A stretch of 64,000 nt of DNA. Source: Paracoccaceae bacterium. Lineage in GTDB: Bacteria; Pseudomonadota; Alphaproteobacteria; Rhodobacterales; Rhodobacteraceae. The DNA is taken from assembly GCA_030750975.1 (NCBI GenBank), contig JASMHC010000014.1, forward strand, positions 124,001 through 188,000, written 5' to 3'. Below are positions 1 to 9,790 of this stretch, piece after piece; the stretch's first letter is position 1; every line of letters starts with the position of its first letter. A program made the translations under genes and the position numbers. The notes under the pieces were generated by a model that saw only the letters and a list, made by a program, of their open reading frames with translations, did not search any database and was not told where the DNA came from.

Positions 1-441
1 CTGGATGCGCTGGCCCGTTTCCCGCTTTGGACCGCAGGCAAGGATTTCGATCACGGTACCGGCCACGGCGTTGGCGCGTTTCTCAGCGTGCATGAAGGGC
101 CTCAGCGCCTGTCGCGCGTGTCCGAGGTGAAGCTGCAAGAGGGGATGATCCTGTCCAATGAGCCGGGCTATTACCGCGAGGGGGCGTTTGGCATCCGGAT
201 TGAAAACCTGATCGTCGTGCAGAAAGCCCCGGATATGGACGGGGCGGATGATCGCGACATGCTGGGCTTCAAGAACCTGACATGGGTGCCGATCGACAGG
301 CGATTGATCGCGACGTCAATCTTGTCACCGGCCGAGCGAACATGGATAAACACCTATCACCAACAGGTACGCGACAAGATATCACCCCTGCTTTCGCCAA
401 AGGCAGCGCTATGGTTACGTCAAGCCACCGAAGCGCTTTGA
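1..441 (+). CDS. pepP: Xaa-Pro aminopeptidase (aminopeptidase P), C-terminal part
   Basis: M24B metallopeptidase that removes an N-terminal residue preceding proline; cytoplasmic. The reading frame is open from base 1, so the N-terminus lies outside the window; 146 residues are visible. They contain the catalytic-fold motif HGTGHGVG (visible residues 18-25), the metal-ligand glutamate in SNEPGYY (Glu54) and the last ligand in GIRIENL (Glu68), which is the order expected in the pita-bread fold. The tail after that is ordinary aminopeptidase P C-terminal sequence. The gene stops about 60 bp before a DUF427 gene on the same strand. Family assignment is firm; exact substrate preference cannot be read here. 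Confidence 0.93.
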   Translation: MDALARFPLWTAGKDFDHGTGHGVGAFLSVHEGPQRLSRVSEVKLQEGMILSNEPGYYREGAFGIRIENLIVVQKAPDMDGADDRDMLGFKNLTWVPIDRRLIATSILSPAERTWINTYHQQVRDKISPLLSPKAALWLRQATEAL

Positions 442-499
442 CACAAACCTGTCACACGCCTTGTGCAATCTGCATGGGACCGCCGGGAAAGGAACAAGA

Positions 500-844
500 A
501 TGAGCAAGCAAATCCGTATCCGCAAGGCCGACGGCATCTGGGTTGTCCGTGCCGCGGGCGCCGTTATCGCCGAAAGCGCCAATGCGTTGGAACTGATGGA
601 AAACGGGTATGACGGCGTGATCTATTTCCCGCGCAAGGACGTTGCCATGGCCGTTCTGGACGAAACCAGCCACAAGACCCATTGCCCGCACAAGGGGGAT
701 GCGTCGTATTTCAACGTGGTCGGCACCAATCGGACGATTGAAAACGGTGCCTGGAGCTATGAGACCCCGCTTGAGCAGGCCGGTGACATCGCAAGTCATA
801 TCGCCTTTGTTGCGGGCGAATTCGTGCAGATCGAACAGCTTTGA
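500..844 (+). CDS. DUF427 domain protein
   Basis: A 114-residue cytoplasmic protein of the DUF427 family, whose members have a small beta-rich fold and no settled biochemical role. The family-like core is visible: a start with RIRKADGIWVVRAAG, a central SHKTHCPHKGDASYF stretch and WSYETP near the C-terminus. The start at 500 was chosen over an in-frame upstream codon at 461 because a purine-rich GGGAAAGGAAC sits just before it and homologous proteins begin at about this point. It follows pepP closely on the same strand and ends facing the convergent ClC gene. Confidence 0.85.
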   Translation: MSKQIRIRKADGIWVVRAAGAVIAESANALELMENGYDGVIYFPRKDVAMAVLDETSHKTHCPHKGDASYFNVVGTNRTIENGAWSYETPLEQAGDIASHIAFVAGEFVQIEQL

Positions 845-925
845 TGCGTGTCCAAACCCGCGAAACCTGCTGATGGGGCGGGCTTTTCATAATCAACCTG
901 CGGCGCGGGGACATCTCGAAATGCT

Positions 926-2563
926 TCAGGAATGCTCTTCCCGCGCCGTGGCCGCCAGGGCGCGGTTATAGGCCTTCAACGCATCAACCTGAAACAGCAC
1001 CCCGACAATATCCGGCGTCTCGCCCTCTGAGGCCGAGATCACCGGCACCCAATCGGTCTGGAACCGGTCGAGGATCGGCATCGCCTCGGCCAGGGTCGAG
1101 CCGGGGCGCAGCGCATAGCCGTTCTTGACCTTTTCCCAAAGCAGATTCTGATCGAGATGGCGGCAATCCTCCATATCGCACATCACCGAGCGCACGGTGT
1201 ACATTTGCAGCAGATAGGCCTGCGGTCCGGCGGCGATCTGGATGTTGCGGCGCATCAGCTGGGTCAAGAAAAACGATTTGTGGTTCAACGAGGCCGACAC
1301 AGCGGTCGAGGTTGACACCGCCAGCATCACCGCAAGGCCCGCCTGCCAGTCGCCCGTCATCTCGAATATGATCAGGATGGTCGACAGGGGCGACCCCAGT
1401 ACCGAAGCCGCCACCGCCCCCATGCCTGCCAGCGCATAAAGCGTCTCGCCGCCCGAGGTGAAGGCAGGGAAGGTCGCCACCGCCACATGGCCGAAGGTCA
1501 ACCCGGTCAGCGCCCCCAGCATCAGCGAGGGCGAAAAGATGCCGCCGCCCATGCGCCCGGCAAGGGTGATGGTCACTGCGACCGCCTTGAAAATCGCGAA
1601 GTTCAGCGCTTCCCATGCGGGCAGTTCACCGGTCAGGGCCTTGCTGGTGGTTTCATAGCCGACCCCGATAATATGCGGATAGATCATCGCCAGATGGCCC
1701 AGAAGCGCCCCGGCGATCATCGGCCGGATCCAGATGGGCAGGCGCAAGCCGAATTGCACCCGGTTGCCCCAGCTATCGGCATGGTAGACAGCCATCATCA
1801 GCAGGGTCGCAACGATGCCGCTGACGATCCCCAGCATGGCAAAGGCGGGCAGCTCGATATAGAAATCCAGCGCATTGGTTTGCGGCAGGGAAAACTCGGT
1901 CACATCGCCGAAACGCAGCCGGTTCACCACCGTACCCGCGACCGAGGCGATGACAATCGGCGCGAATGACCGGATCGCAAAGTGGCGCATCACCACCTCT
2001 TGCGCGAATATCGCACCGGCGATTGGGGTGTTGAAACTGGCCGAAACGGCGGCGGCCACGGCGCAGCCCATCAGGTCGCGCCCTGTCACCCCGTCAAGCC
2101 GCGCGCGGGTGACGATCCAGCTTGAGATCAGGGCCGCGATATGCACCACCGGCCCTTCCCGTCCGCTCGACCCGCCCGAGGACAGGGTGATCAGCGAGGC
2201 AATGGCCGACACGACACCCTCTTTATGTTCGATCCGCCCGTCGCGGATGGCCGCCCCTTCGATCACATCAGCCACCGAGCGCACCCGCCCGTCGCGGGTG
2301 AAAACCTGCATCAGGATGCCCACCGCCAGCCCGCCCAATGTCGGGATGCCGATGATCCAGTACCAGCCCAAGGCCCTGACAAAGCTTTCGATCACGGTCA
2401 GATCGGGATTGCCGTAAAAGGTGGATTGCAGGGTTTCGACCCCCAGCCGGAACCCGACCGCTGCCGCGCCGCCGCAAATTCCGATCAGCAGCGCAAGCAG
2501 CCAGAAGCGCAGCAAGAGGCTTGCGCGTTCCACCAAATGCTTGCTGTCAAACTCTGCTGCCAC
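926..2563 (-). CDS. ClC-family chloride channel or chloride/proton antiporter
   Basis: A 545-residue inner-membrane ClC protein. The ClC selectivity-region motif GREGP is at residues 134-138 and the second motif GGIFSPSLMLGA at about 340, with many hydrophobic helices across residues 15-430. A C-terminal soluble tail of about 110 residues looks like a CBS region (a MYTVRSVM-type beginning and VPVI...GVLF near the end), but it seems to hold little more than one complete CBS unit. The residue that separates channels from antiporters was not resolved, so ion coupling is left open. It is divergent from the FAD-linked dehydrogenase gene with a 78-bp gap. Confidence 0.92.
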   Translation of the reverse strand: MAAEFDSKHLVERASLLLRFWLLALLIGICGGAAAVGFRLGVETLQSTFYGNPDLTVIESFVRALGWYWIIGIPTLGGLAVGILMQVFTRDGRVRSVADVIEGAAIRDGRIEHKEGVVSAIASLITLSSGGSSGREGPVVHIAALISSWIVTRARLDGVTGRDLMGCAVAAAVSASFNTPIAGAIFAQEVVMRHFAIRSFAPIVIASVAGTVVNRLRFGDVTEFSLPQTNALDFYIELPAFAMLGIVSGIVATLLMMAVYHADSWGNRVQFGLRLPIWIRPMIAGALLGHLAMIYPHIIGVGYETTSKALTGELPAWEALNFAIFKAVAVTITLAGRMGGGIFSPSLMLGALTGLTFGHVAVATFPAFTSGGETLYALAGMGAVAASVLGSPLSTILIIFEMTGDWQAGLAVMLAVSTSTAVSASLNHKSFFLTQLMRRNIQIAAGPQAYLLQMYTVRSVMCDMEDCRHLDQNLLWEKVKNGYALRPGSTLAEAMPILDRFQTDWVPVISASEGETPDIVGVLFQVDALKAYNRALAATAREEHS

Positions 2564-2641
2564 CCCGTGTCCCTTCGGGCCTTGTATTTTTCTGTCGCGT
2601 CCCGTTTGCTGGCCCCGTGACCCTGATCAAGCGAGACCCAG

Positions 2642-4015
2642 ATGAGCATCCCCGACGCCCTTGCCGCCCTTTCGTCATTTCTAGGCGAAGGTTACTCATG
2701 CTCCAAGTCCGATTTGGATGTGCATGGCCAATCCGAGAGCTATTTCCCCCAAACCGCCCCGGATGCGGTGCTATATCCCAAATCAACCGACGAGGTTGCC
2801 GGCATTCTGCGGATCTGCGCCGAACATGGCTGCCCGGTGATCGGCTTTGGCACAGGCACATCGCTTGAGGGCCAGGCCATGGCACTGTCGGGCGGGGTTT
2901 CGGTGGATTTCTCAAAGATGGATCAGGTGCTCGAGATACGGCCCGAGGACATGATTGTCCGTGTCCAGCCCGGCTGCACCCGCGAAGCGCTGAATGTGCG
3001 CTTGCGCGACACCGGCCTGTTCTTTCCGGTCGATCCCGGGGCCAATGCCTCGCTCGGGGGGATGGCGGCCACGCGGGCCAGCGGCACGACGGCGGTGCGC
3101 TATGGCACCATGCGCGACAATGTGATCGCGCTCGAGGTCGTGCTGGCCGACGGGCGGGTGATCCGCACCGGTTCCGCCGCGCCGAAAACTTCGGCCGGGT
3201 ACGACCTGACGGGATTGTTTGTCGGATCGGAAGGCACGTTGGGGCTGATGACCGAGCTGACACTGAAACTGCAAGGCCAGCCCGAGGCCATTTCGGCGGC
3301 GGTTTGCGGCTTTGAAACCATCGGCAATGCGGTCGATGCGGTGATCGAGACGATCCAGATGGGTCTGCCCATGGCGCGGATCGAATTTCTGGATACCGAT
3401 AGCGTAAAGGCGGTGAATGCCTATTCCGGTCTGAAGATCGCCGAATGCCCGCAATTGCTGGTCGAGTTTCACGGCTCGGCCAAAGCGGTCGCCGAGCAAA
3501 GCGAGAACTTTGGCGAGATCATCGCCGATCATGGCGGATCAGGCTATGAATGGGCCACCAGGGCCGAGGATCGATCAGCCCTGTGGGCGGCGCGGCACAA
3601 TGCCTATTTCGCCATTCTGGCCTCGCGTCCCAACACGCGGGCGGTGGTGACGGATCTGTGTGTGCCAATCTCGCAACTTGCCCAGGCGGTCGAGGAGACC
3701 CGCGCCGATATTGCCGCCTCGCCCCTCGCCGGGCCGATACTGGGCCATGTGGGCGACGGGAATTTTCACGCGATTCTGCTGCTGGAAGACGGCAATGTCG
3801 AGGAACTGGCCGTGGCAAAACAGCTGGCTGACCGGATGGCCCAGCGGGCGTTGCGGCTGGGCGGGACCATCACCGGAGAGCATGGCGTCGGCGTGGGCAA
3901 GATGCCCCATATGCAGGCGGAACACGGCGACGGCTGGGCGATCATGGCCGATATCAAACGGGCGCTTGATCCGGACAATATCATGAACCCCGGCAAGATG
4001 GTGCGGTTAAACTGA
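2642..4015 (+). CDS. FAD-linked oxidase, D-lactate dehydrogenase (cytochrome)/glycolate oxidase subunit type
   Basis: A 457-residue flavoprotein of the FAD_binding_4 plus FAD-oxidase_C architecture, which oxidises D-2-hydroxy acids and passes electrons to cytochrome c or quinone. The N-terminal FAD domain (about 35-175) has the PKSTDEVAGIL start and the GFGTGTSLEGQA pyrophosphate loop. The C-terminal domain carries GHVGDGNFH (about 370) and GEHGVG (about 412), the usual metal and substrate signatures. D-lactate is the likeliest substrate by family resemblance, but glycolate and D-2-hydroxyglutarate enzymes share this layout. There is no glcEF neighbour, which favours a single-subunit dehydrogenase. 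Confidence 0.85.
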   Translation: MSIPDALAALSSFLGEGYSCSKSDLDVHGQSESYFPQTAPDAVLYPKSTDEVAGILRICAEHGCPVIGFGTGTSLEGQAMALSGGVSVDFSKMDQVLEIRPEDMIVRVQPGCTREALNVRLRDTGLFFPVDPGANASLGGMAATRASGTTAVRYGTMRDNVIALEVVLADGRVIRTGSAAPKTSAGYDLTGLFVGSEGTLGLMTELTLKLQGQPEAISAAVCGFETIGNAVDAVIETIQMGLPMARIEFLDTDSVKAVNAYSGLKIAECPQLLVEFHGSAKAVAEQSENFGEIIADHGGSGYEWATRAEDRSALWAARHNAYFAILASRPNTRAVVTDLCVPISQLAQAVEETRADIAASPLAGPILGHVGDGNFHAILLLEDGNVEELAVAKQLADRMAQRALRLGGTITGEHGVGVGKMPHMQAEHGDGWAIMADIKRALDPDNIMNPGKMVRLN

Positions 4016-4323
4016 CACCGCCCACGCGACGCGCTTTTGCCCCGCCCAGAACATCTGAGGCAGGGTGTTGGCGTTTTACATCTGGTATAAGGTGGCGGGC
4101 CCGCCGGTTGGTCGTGCTTGTCCTGCCAATACATCAGGGCTTCGCCCCAACGCACCTGTCGAATTCTGCGGTGGTCTGGCTGATCCTTCACATCCTTGCT
4201 TACGCTAGTGTCAGATCAACGGTTCTCACGATGTGCATGCGGGAAAGGTTGTACGATGTCAGACGTTAAGGCGGGGTTTGCCCACCGTACGGTGGGCGCG
4301 GGCCATCGTTTGAAGAATGCGCC
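4016..4323. other. Intergenic region between convergent genes, no gene recognised
   Basis: About 308 bp between the 3' ends of the FAD oxidase and recN. It holds an 18-bp perfect palindrome, GCCCACCGT followed by its reverse complement, at 4280-4297, which could fold as a hairpin near the recN end but has no T-run. Short minus-strand reading frames cross the region, yet none has a recognisable product or a good ribosome binding site. Confidence 0.5.
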
Positions 4324-5973
4324 CTAGCCCTGCAACAAGGCTTTTGCGGCCGTCCGCGCCGCGTCGGTCACGGTATCGCCGGAAATCATACGCGCGATTT
4401 CGTCGATCCGCTCGCCCTGGTCCAGCGCCGCAACGCTGGTCAGGGTCGTATCCTTGCTGACCGTTTTCGCCACCTGCCAATGATGCGCCCCTTGTGCCGC
4501 GACTTGTGGGGAATGAGTGACCACCAGCACCTGACTGCCCTCGGCCAGGGCCTTCAGCCGTCGGCCAACCGCATCCGCCGTGGCCCCGCCAACACCGCGG
4601 TCGATCTCGTCAAATATCATCGTCACGCCGGTGCTGTCCGAAGACAGGCAGACCTTCAGCGCCAGCAAAAAGCGGCTAAGCTCTCCGCCCGAGGCGATTT
4701 TCGCCAACGGCCCCGCCGGTGCCCCGGGGTTGGTGGCAACGGTGAAGCTGACATCGTCAATGCCCGAAGGCCCGGCTTCGGACGCGGCGACATCGGTTTG
4801 AAAAAACGCGCGGTCCATTTTCAGCGGTGCCAATTCGTCCATCACCGCCTGATCGAGCCGCGCCGCCGAGGCTTTGCGCATGGCCGACAAACCCGCCGCT
4901 GCGTTGTCAAACGCCGCTTGCGCCGTGTCGCGGGCGGCTTGCGCTTCGGCCAAACGGTCCGCGCCGTGTTCGATCCGGTCCAGCCTTGCCGACAGATCAG
5001 TCCGCAGCGCAGCCAGATCATCCGGCATGACCTGATGCTTGCGGGCCAAAGCGCGTAAAGCGAATAGTCTTTCCTCTGTGTTTTCAAGCTCTTGCGGGTT
5101 GAAGTTGAGGTTGTCCAGACAGGTCTCAACCCCTTGCTGGGCCTCGCCCAATTCGATCAGTGCCCGACCCAGTGACGCCAATGCCCCCTCAAGCTGACCT
5201 TCGGCCTTGTCCGCGGCATCTTCCAGCCAGCGCATCGCATCGCCCATCGACCCCTCGGCCCCGTCGATACCCAAAGCCCCCGCCGCGCGGGCAATGTCTT
5301 CGCGGATACGCTCGGCCGATTGCATCAGGCGGCGTTGGGTGTCCAGCGCCTCGTCCTCGCCCGGCTGGGGATCAAGGGCGGTCAATTCGCTGACCGAATG
5401 GCGCAGGAATTCCTCTTCCGCTTTCGCCTCGGCAATCTCGGCCTGCAACGCCTCTAGCGCGGCGCTCTGCTGCGACAAGGCCCGCCATGCCTCGCGTACT
5501 TGCGCCACTTGCCGGTCAAGCCCGGCAAAGGCATCCAGCAAGCTGCGGTGATGGCGCGGGTTCAGCAAACCGCGATCATCATGCTGTCCGTGCAATTCGA
5601 TCAGGGTTTCGGAAAGGGCGCGCAGCACCTCGCCCGAGCAGCGCCGGTCGTTGACCCAGGCGGTCTTGCGGCCCTCGACCGTGTTCACCCGCCGCAGAAT
5701 CAGCGTGTCGTCGCAAGCAATCCCCGCCTCGGCCAGAACCGCCCGTGCGGGGTGATTTACGGGAAGATCAAATTCGGCCGTCACCTCGCCCTGCGAGGCC
5801 CCCTTGCGCACCAGTTCGGCCCGGCCCCGCCAGCCAAGGACAAAGCCCAGACTGTCAAGAAGGATCGATTTGCCCGCGCCGGTTTCTCCGGTCAGCACGT
5901 TCAGGCCCGGCTGGAATGCCAGCTCGAGCCTGTCGATGATCAGAATGTCCCGAATTTCGAGACCCAGAAGCAT
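4324..5973 (-). CDS. recN: DNA repair protein RecN
   Basis: A 549-residue SMC-like ATPase acting in double-strand break repair. The Walker A motif GETGAGKS is at residues 29-36, the ABC signature SGGELSRF at about 428 and the Walker B region with DEIDRGVGG at about 452; between them lies a long Ala/Glu/Gln-rich coiled coil, as usual for RecN. It is the last gene of the minus-strand division/envelope cluster, 24 bp after bamD. No LexA box was seen in that short gap, so any SOS control would have to come from further upstream. Family identity is firm. Confidence 0.96.
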   Translation of the reverse strand: MLLGLEIRDILIIDRLELAFQPGLNVLTGETGAGKSILLDSLGFVLGWRGRAELVRKGASQGEVTAEFDLPVNHPARAVLAEAGIACDDTLILRRVNTVEGRKTAWVNDRRCSGEVLRALSETLIELHGQHDDRGLLNPRHHRSLLDAFAGLDRQVAQVREAWRALSQQSAALEALQAEIAEAKAEEEFLRHSVSELTALDPQPGEDEALDTQRRLMQSAERIREDIARAAGALGIDGAEGSMGDAMRWLEDAADKAEGQLEGALASLGRALIELGEAQQGVETCLDNLNFNPQELENTEERLFALRALARKHQVMPDDLAALRTDLSARLDRIEHGADRLAEAQAARDTAQAAFDNAAAGLSAMRKASAARLDQAVMDELAPLKMDRAFFQTDVAASEAGPSGIDDVSFTVATNPGAPAGPLAKIASGGELSRFLLALKVCLSSDSTGVTMIFDEIDRGVGGATADAVGRRLKALAEGSQVLVVTHSPQVAAQGAHHWQVAKTVSKDTTLTSVAALDQGERIDEIARMISGDTVTDAARTAAKALLQG

Positions 5974-5997
5974 GGCCTGCCCTCCGGTCCCGGCGGT

Positions 5998-6774
5998 TTA
6001 CAGCCCGACGCCGTGCTTGGCGAGAAGGGCCAGCGCGTCAGCGGTCCATTCATTTCCGGCAAATTCCGCCTGAAGCTTGCGGGCGGCGGCCTGCGCCTCG
6101 GCCCCCAGACCAAGGGCGAGATAGGCCTCGACCTGACGGTAGAGCGCTTCGGACTTGTGGCGGGTGGTGTCAAAATCCTGTTCGACAATCTGGAAACGGC
6201 CAATGGCAGCCTGATATTCGCCGTTTTCAAGATAATAGCGTGCCACTTCCATTTCCTTGCCCGCCAGATGGTCAAAGGCCAGATCAAAGCGGGTTTTTGC
6301 GTCTTCCACATAGTCGCTGTCGGGATAATCCTCGAACACCTTGCGCAGCTCTTGCAGCGCGTTGACGGTCAGGCCCTGATCGCGGCCAATGTCGAAAATC
6401 TGATCGTAATAGCTGAGGGCCACAAGATATTGCGCCCAGGCCGCATCTCCCCCGCGCGGGTAAAACGCCAGATAGCGTTCGGCAGCGGCGCGGCTTGATG
6501 CATATTTTCTGTCTTTTTGCAGCGCATAGGCCTGCATCACCAATCCCCGGCTTGACCATTCGGAATAGGGGAACAGCCGTTCGATTTCACCGAAGTAATT
6601 GGCGGCCCGTTCATCGCGGCCGCGTTCCAGTTCGCGTTCGCCCGCCTGATAGATCTCTTCCGCGCTCATCTCGTCCACGGAAAGGTCCTGCGTCAGCTGC
6701 ACCCGTCCGCAAGCGGCCAAAAACGCAAGTACAATCACAATTCCTGCACGGGTCAGAATTTTCGAGCCTGCCAT
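5998..6774 (-). CDS. bamD: Outer-membrane protein assembly factor BamD (lipoprotein)
   Basis: A 258-residue lipoprotein of the BAM complex that folds beta-barrel proteins into the outer membrane. The N-terminus is a lipoprotein signal with lipobox LAAC, predicted lipidated Cys22, followed by tetratricopeptide repeats with the family phrases YQAGERELERGR and ERLFPYSEWSSRG. Placement between lpxC and recN is the usual alphaproteobacterial arrangement. A minus-strand TATAAC-like -10 near 6817 could serve as its own promoter; this is only a sequence resemblance. Confidence 0.94.
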   Translation of the reverse strand: MAGSKILTRAGIVIVLAFLAACGRVQLTQDLSVDEMSAEEIYQAGERELERGRDERAANYFGEIERLFPYSEWSSRGLVMQAYALQKDRKYASSRAAAERYLAFYPRGGDAAWAQYLVALSYYDQIFDIGRDQGLTVNALQELRKVFEDYPDSDYVEDAKTRFDLAFDHLAGKEMEVARYYLENGEYQAAIGRFQIVEQDFDTTRHKSEALYRQVEAYLALGLGAEAQAAARKLQAEFAGNEWTADALALLAKHGVGL

Positions 6775-6895
6775 CGCGTGCCATTCCTCATCAATCCGGC
6801 CCGTCGCAATTCGGGCGTTATAGCGAAACGCTTTAGAATGGTCCTAGCACAGAAAAATCCGGTGCAAAATCAATTTGGCAGGAAATTGGAAAGGT

Positions 6896-7810
6896 TCACG
6901 CGACAGCGCTGATATCCGCCGCCAAAATACCGGCACCCGGCAGTTTGGATTGCTGATGTTCGTTCAGCGTGACCAGCCGCCACGCATCGCCTTGGTCATA
7001 AAGGCGGCGCAACAGGGTGTTGGTCATGGCGTGACCCGATTTATGCCCGACATAGCGGCCCAGAATGGGGCGTCCGGCAAGGGCCAGATCGCCAAGCGCG
7101 TCCAGCATTTTGTGGCGCACCGGTTCATCGCGGTGGCGCAGACCACCCGGGCTGAGCACGTGATCGCCTTCAAACACCACCGCGTTGCGCATGGTGCCGC
7201 CCAAAGCCAGACCCTGCTGACGCATTGCGTCCACATCGCCTTTGCGGCAGAAAGTGCGGCTGTCGCAAAGTTCGCGCACGAAAGCCCCGTTTTGCAGCGA
7301 CATGCTGCGGGTTTGGCGCCCGATGGCGGCTTCGTCGAAATCAATCGAAAAGCTGATTTCAAGCCGGTCCGCAGGTTCCAGACGGGCAAAGGCATCGCCA
7401 ATATCGATCTGAACGGGTTTCAGGATTTCGATAGCCTGCAACGGGTGATCAAGTTCCTTCCGGCCCGCATTGATCAGCTGACGCACGAAAGGCAGCGCCG
7501 ACCCGTCGAGAATCGGAACCTCTGGCCCGTCCAGAGTGATCAGCGCATTGTGGATGCCGCAACCGGCCAGGGCCGCCATGACATGTTCAACGGTCGAGAC
7601 CGAGACACCCTGTTCGTTCACCAGACGCGAGCAAAGCGGCGTCCGGTCAACAAGATCCCAGCGGGCGGGGAGAGTGCCATTTGCCACGTCGCTGCGGTGA
7701 AATACGATGCCGTGTCCGGCCACAGCGGGGGCGATGGTCATCACAGCAGGGCGGCCCGAATGCAATCCGGTGCCCTTGAAGGTGGTCGCGTGTCTTAGCG
7801 TCGTTTGCAA
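6896..7810 (-). CDS. lpxC: UDP-3-O-acyl-N-acetylglucosamine deacetylase LpxC
   Basis: A 304-residue zinc deacetylase catalysing the committed step of lipid A synthesis in the cytoplasm. Zinc ligands are recognisable as His76 in EHVMAAL and His233/Asp237 in HKMLDALGD; a catalytic histidine follows in GHKSGHAM (His260). The N-terminus FKGTGLHSG matches family starts. The start is a TTG codon preceded by GGGGTAG three bases upstream; no ATG fits the expected N-terminus. It lies downstream of ftsZ but after a strong terminator, so it probably has its own promoter in the 180-bp gap. Confidence 0.96.
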   Translation of the reverse strand: MQTTLRHATTFKGTGLHSGRPAVMTIAPAVAGHGIVFHRSDVANGTLPARWDLVDRTPLCSRLVNEQGVSVSTVEHVMAALAGCGIHNALITLDGPEVPILDGSALPFVRQLINAGRKELDHPLQAIEILKPVQIDIGDAFARLEPADRLEISFSIDFDEAAIGRQTRSMSLQNGAFVRELCDSRTFCRKGDVDAMRQQGLALGGTMRNAVVFEGDHVLSPGGLRHRDEPVRHKMLDALGDLALAGRPILGRYVGHKSGHAMTNTLLRRLYDQGDAWRLVTLNEHQQSKLPGAGILAADISAVA

Positions 7811-7942
7811 ATACTACCCCAGTTCCGAAGCGTCGTTCTTCCGGCAGGCTTGGTTCTAGAGATTGGGCCTGTCACGCTCAACTCAATCTTTGTAACGGAA
7901 TGAAACATCCGCCTTTCCACATAGGCAGGGTTTTGCCGAACG

Positions 7943-7967
7943 AAAAAGGCCACCCCGAAAGGTGGCC
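7943..7967 (-). terminator. Rho-independent terminator after ftsZ
   Basis: On the minus strand, GGCCACC (7961-7967) pairs with GGTGGCC (7948-7954) in a perfect 7-bp stem around a six-base loop and is followed directly by five T residues. It lies 24 bp after the ftsZ stop codon and separates ftsZ from lpxC. Confidence 0.85.
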
Positions 7968-7990
7968 CTAAATCGTTTTATTTCAGTGCC

Positions 7991-9619
7991 TTAGTTGGCC
8001 TGACGGCGCAGGAAGGCAGGGATTTCGACCCGATCATCTTCTTGCGGATAGTTATCGGCATCATCTTCGAATTGCTGTACCGGGGGCTGCTGGCGCAGGA
8101 ACTGTTCCTGCTTTTCCGCCCCTTGCTGGCCCGCCATGCGGTTGATCAACGAGTTGATTCCAAAGCGCGGCTTGGGCTCGGCCATGGGCTGTTGCTGCAT
8201 TTGCGGCTGAGGCTGCGGCTGAGCGGGCTGCGGCTGGGCACGCTGGAACATCGGTGCGGGCTGAGGTTGCGGTTGCGGCTGTTGGGCCTGCTGCTGCACC
8301 TGGGGTTCGGGCACTTTGTTGACTGCCTGATGCAGTCGTTGAAGCGTTTCGGGTGACGGGGTGCCGGGCGCGTATGCCGCAGCACTTGCGGCCGGTTGCG
8401 GCTGATAGGCCGGTTCCGGCGTATAAAGCGGCGCCGGTTCTTCGGCAAAGATATCCTCGGCCTGCTCGGCGGCGGCTTGTGCCTCTTCCTGCGCCAGACG
8501 GTCGAAGAAATTGGCGTTTTGCTCTTCCACCTCGCCCGGCTCTTCGGTTATGGCGGCGATAGGCTCGGGTTCGACATCGACACGCTGTTCGGGCTGCGGT
8601 TTCAGCGGTTCGGCCAAAGTGCGGCGCGGCACCGGGGTTTCGTGGACCATATCCGACGCATCAATGCCGGTGGCCACAACGCTGACGCGCATTTTGCCGT
8701 CCATGCTTGGATCAAGGGTCGAACCGACGATGATATTGGCGTCTGCGTCCACTTCCTCGCGGATGCGGTTGGCGGCCTCGTCCAATTCAAACAGGGTCAG
8801 ATCATGCGAACCGGTGATGTTGATCAGAACGCCCTTTGCCCCGCGCAGGCTGATTTCATCAAGCAGCGGGTTGGCGATGGCTTGTTCGGCGGCCTGAATG
8901 GCGCGTTCTTCCCCGTCGGCTTCGCCGGTCCCCATCATCGCTTTGCCCATTTCGTCCATGACAGCGCGGACATCGGCAAAGTCGAGGTTGATCAGGCCAG
9001 GGCGGACCATCAGATCGGTCACACCTTTGACACCCTGATAAAGCACGTCATCGGCCAGGCTGAACGCTTCGGTAAAGGTGGTGCGTTCGTTGGCAAGGCG
9101 GAACAGGTTCTGGTTCGGGATGATGATCAGCGTATCGACGACCTGTTGAAGCATTTCAACGCCAGCCTCGGCCTGACGCATGCGCTTGGCACCCTCGAAC
9201 TGGAACGGTTTGGTGACGACACCGACGGTCAGGACCCCAAGCTCGCGGGCAGCTTGTGCGATGATCGGGGCAGCACCCGTTCCGGTGCCCCCGCCCATAC
9301 CGGCGGTGATAAAGCACATATGCGAACCGGCCAGATGGTCGACGATCTGTTCAATGCTTTCTTCGGCGGCAGCGGCCCCCACTTCGGCACGGGCACCTGC
9401 GCCCAGACCTTCGGTGACTTTGATCCCCATCTGGATTTTATGGGCTGCGCTGTTTTGCTGAAGCGCCTGAGCGTCGGTGTTCGCCACCACGAACTCGGCC
9501 CCTTCCAGCGATTTGTCGATCATGTTGTTAACGGCATTGCCGCCTGCGCCGCCAACACCGAACACGGTGATACGGGGTTTCAACTCTTCCTGACCCGGAA
9601 GGGAGAGATTCAACGTCAT
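7991..9619 (-). CDS. ftsZ: Cell division protein FtsZ
   Basis: A 542-residue tubulin-like GTPase that forms the Z-ring at midcell. Visible features are the N-terminal nucleotide-binding [13 protein letters not shown] (21-33) and the tubulin signature [10 protein letters not shown] (109-118). A Gln/Pro-rich linker follows the GTPase core (roughly 320-510), and the protein ends in the conserved peptide [11 protein letters not shown] that binds FtsA and other partners. The start at 9619 was chosen because GGCGGAACAAGT lies just upstream and homologues begin MTLNLSLPG; the in-frame extension to 9730 is leader. The 171-bp leader holds three GANTC sites. Confidence 0.98.
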   Translation of the reverse strand: MTLNLSLPGQEELKPRITVFGVGGAGGNAVNNMIDKSLEGAEFVVANTDAQALQQNSAAHKIQMGIKVTEGLGAGARAEVGAAAAEESIEQIVDHLAGSHMCFITAGMGGGTGTGAAPIIAQAARELGVLTVGVVTKPFQFEGAKRMRQAEAGVEMLQQVVDTLIIIPNQNLFRLANERTTFTEAFSLADDVLYQGVKGVTDLMVRPGLINLDFADVRAVMDEMGKAMMGTGEADGEERAIQAAEQAIANPLLDEISLRGAKGVLINITGSHDLTLFELDEAANRIREEVDADANIIVGSTLDPSMDGKMRVSVVATGIDASDMVHETPVPRRTLAEPLKPQPEQRVDVEPEPIAAITEEPGEVEEQNANFFDRLAQEEAQAAAEQAEDIFAEEPAPLYTPEPAYQPQPAASAAAYAPGTPSPETLQRLHQAVNKVPEPQVQQQAQQPQPQPQPAPMFQRAQPQPAQPQPQPQMQQQPMAEPKPRFGINSLINRMAGQQGAEKQEQFLRQQPPVQQFEDDADNYPQEDDRVEIPAFLRRQAN

Positions 9620-9790
9620 ACTTGTTCCGCCTGTTAAGTGACCGCTTTTGCGGGTTTTTGCTGCCTTATATCCCCGCAGAATAACGGGATTCCCTTGGAT
9701 CGTCACCCAAAAAAACGCCAATACCCACAAAATCTGGCCAGAGATTGCGGGTGATTCGCGAGATTTCGCTTAGAGTCCAATATGTTGCGG

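Noticed and set aside
3766-4191. 141-residue minus-strand frame running from the FAD-oxidase gene into the 4.0-4.3 kb gap
   Set aside because: Most of it is antisense to the oxidase; the part in the gap has no recognisable homology and no credible start signal.
4280-4297. 18-bp palindrome near the recN 3' end as a terminator or operator
   Set aside because: No T-run follows on either strand and it lies between convergent gene ends, so neither role is supported; recorded only as an inverted repeat.
7829-7848. LexA-like box near lpxC
   Set aside because: Two GTTC half-sites are separated by nine bases, not seven.
8396-9637. 413-residue plus-strand frame across ftsZ
   Set aside because: Fully antisense to the conserved FtsZ coding sequence; a shadow frame.
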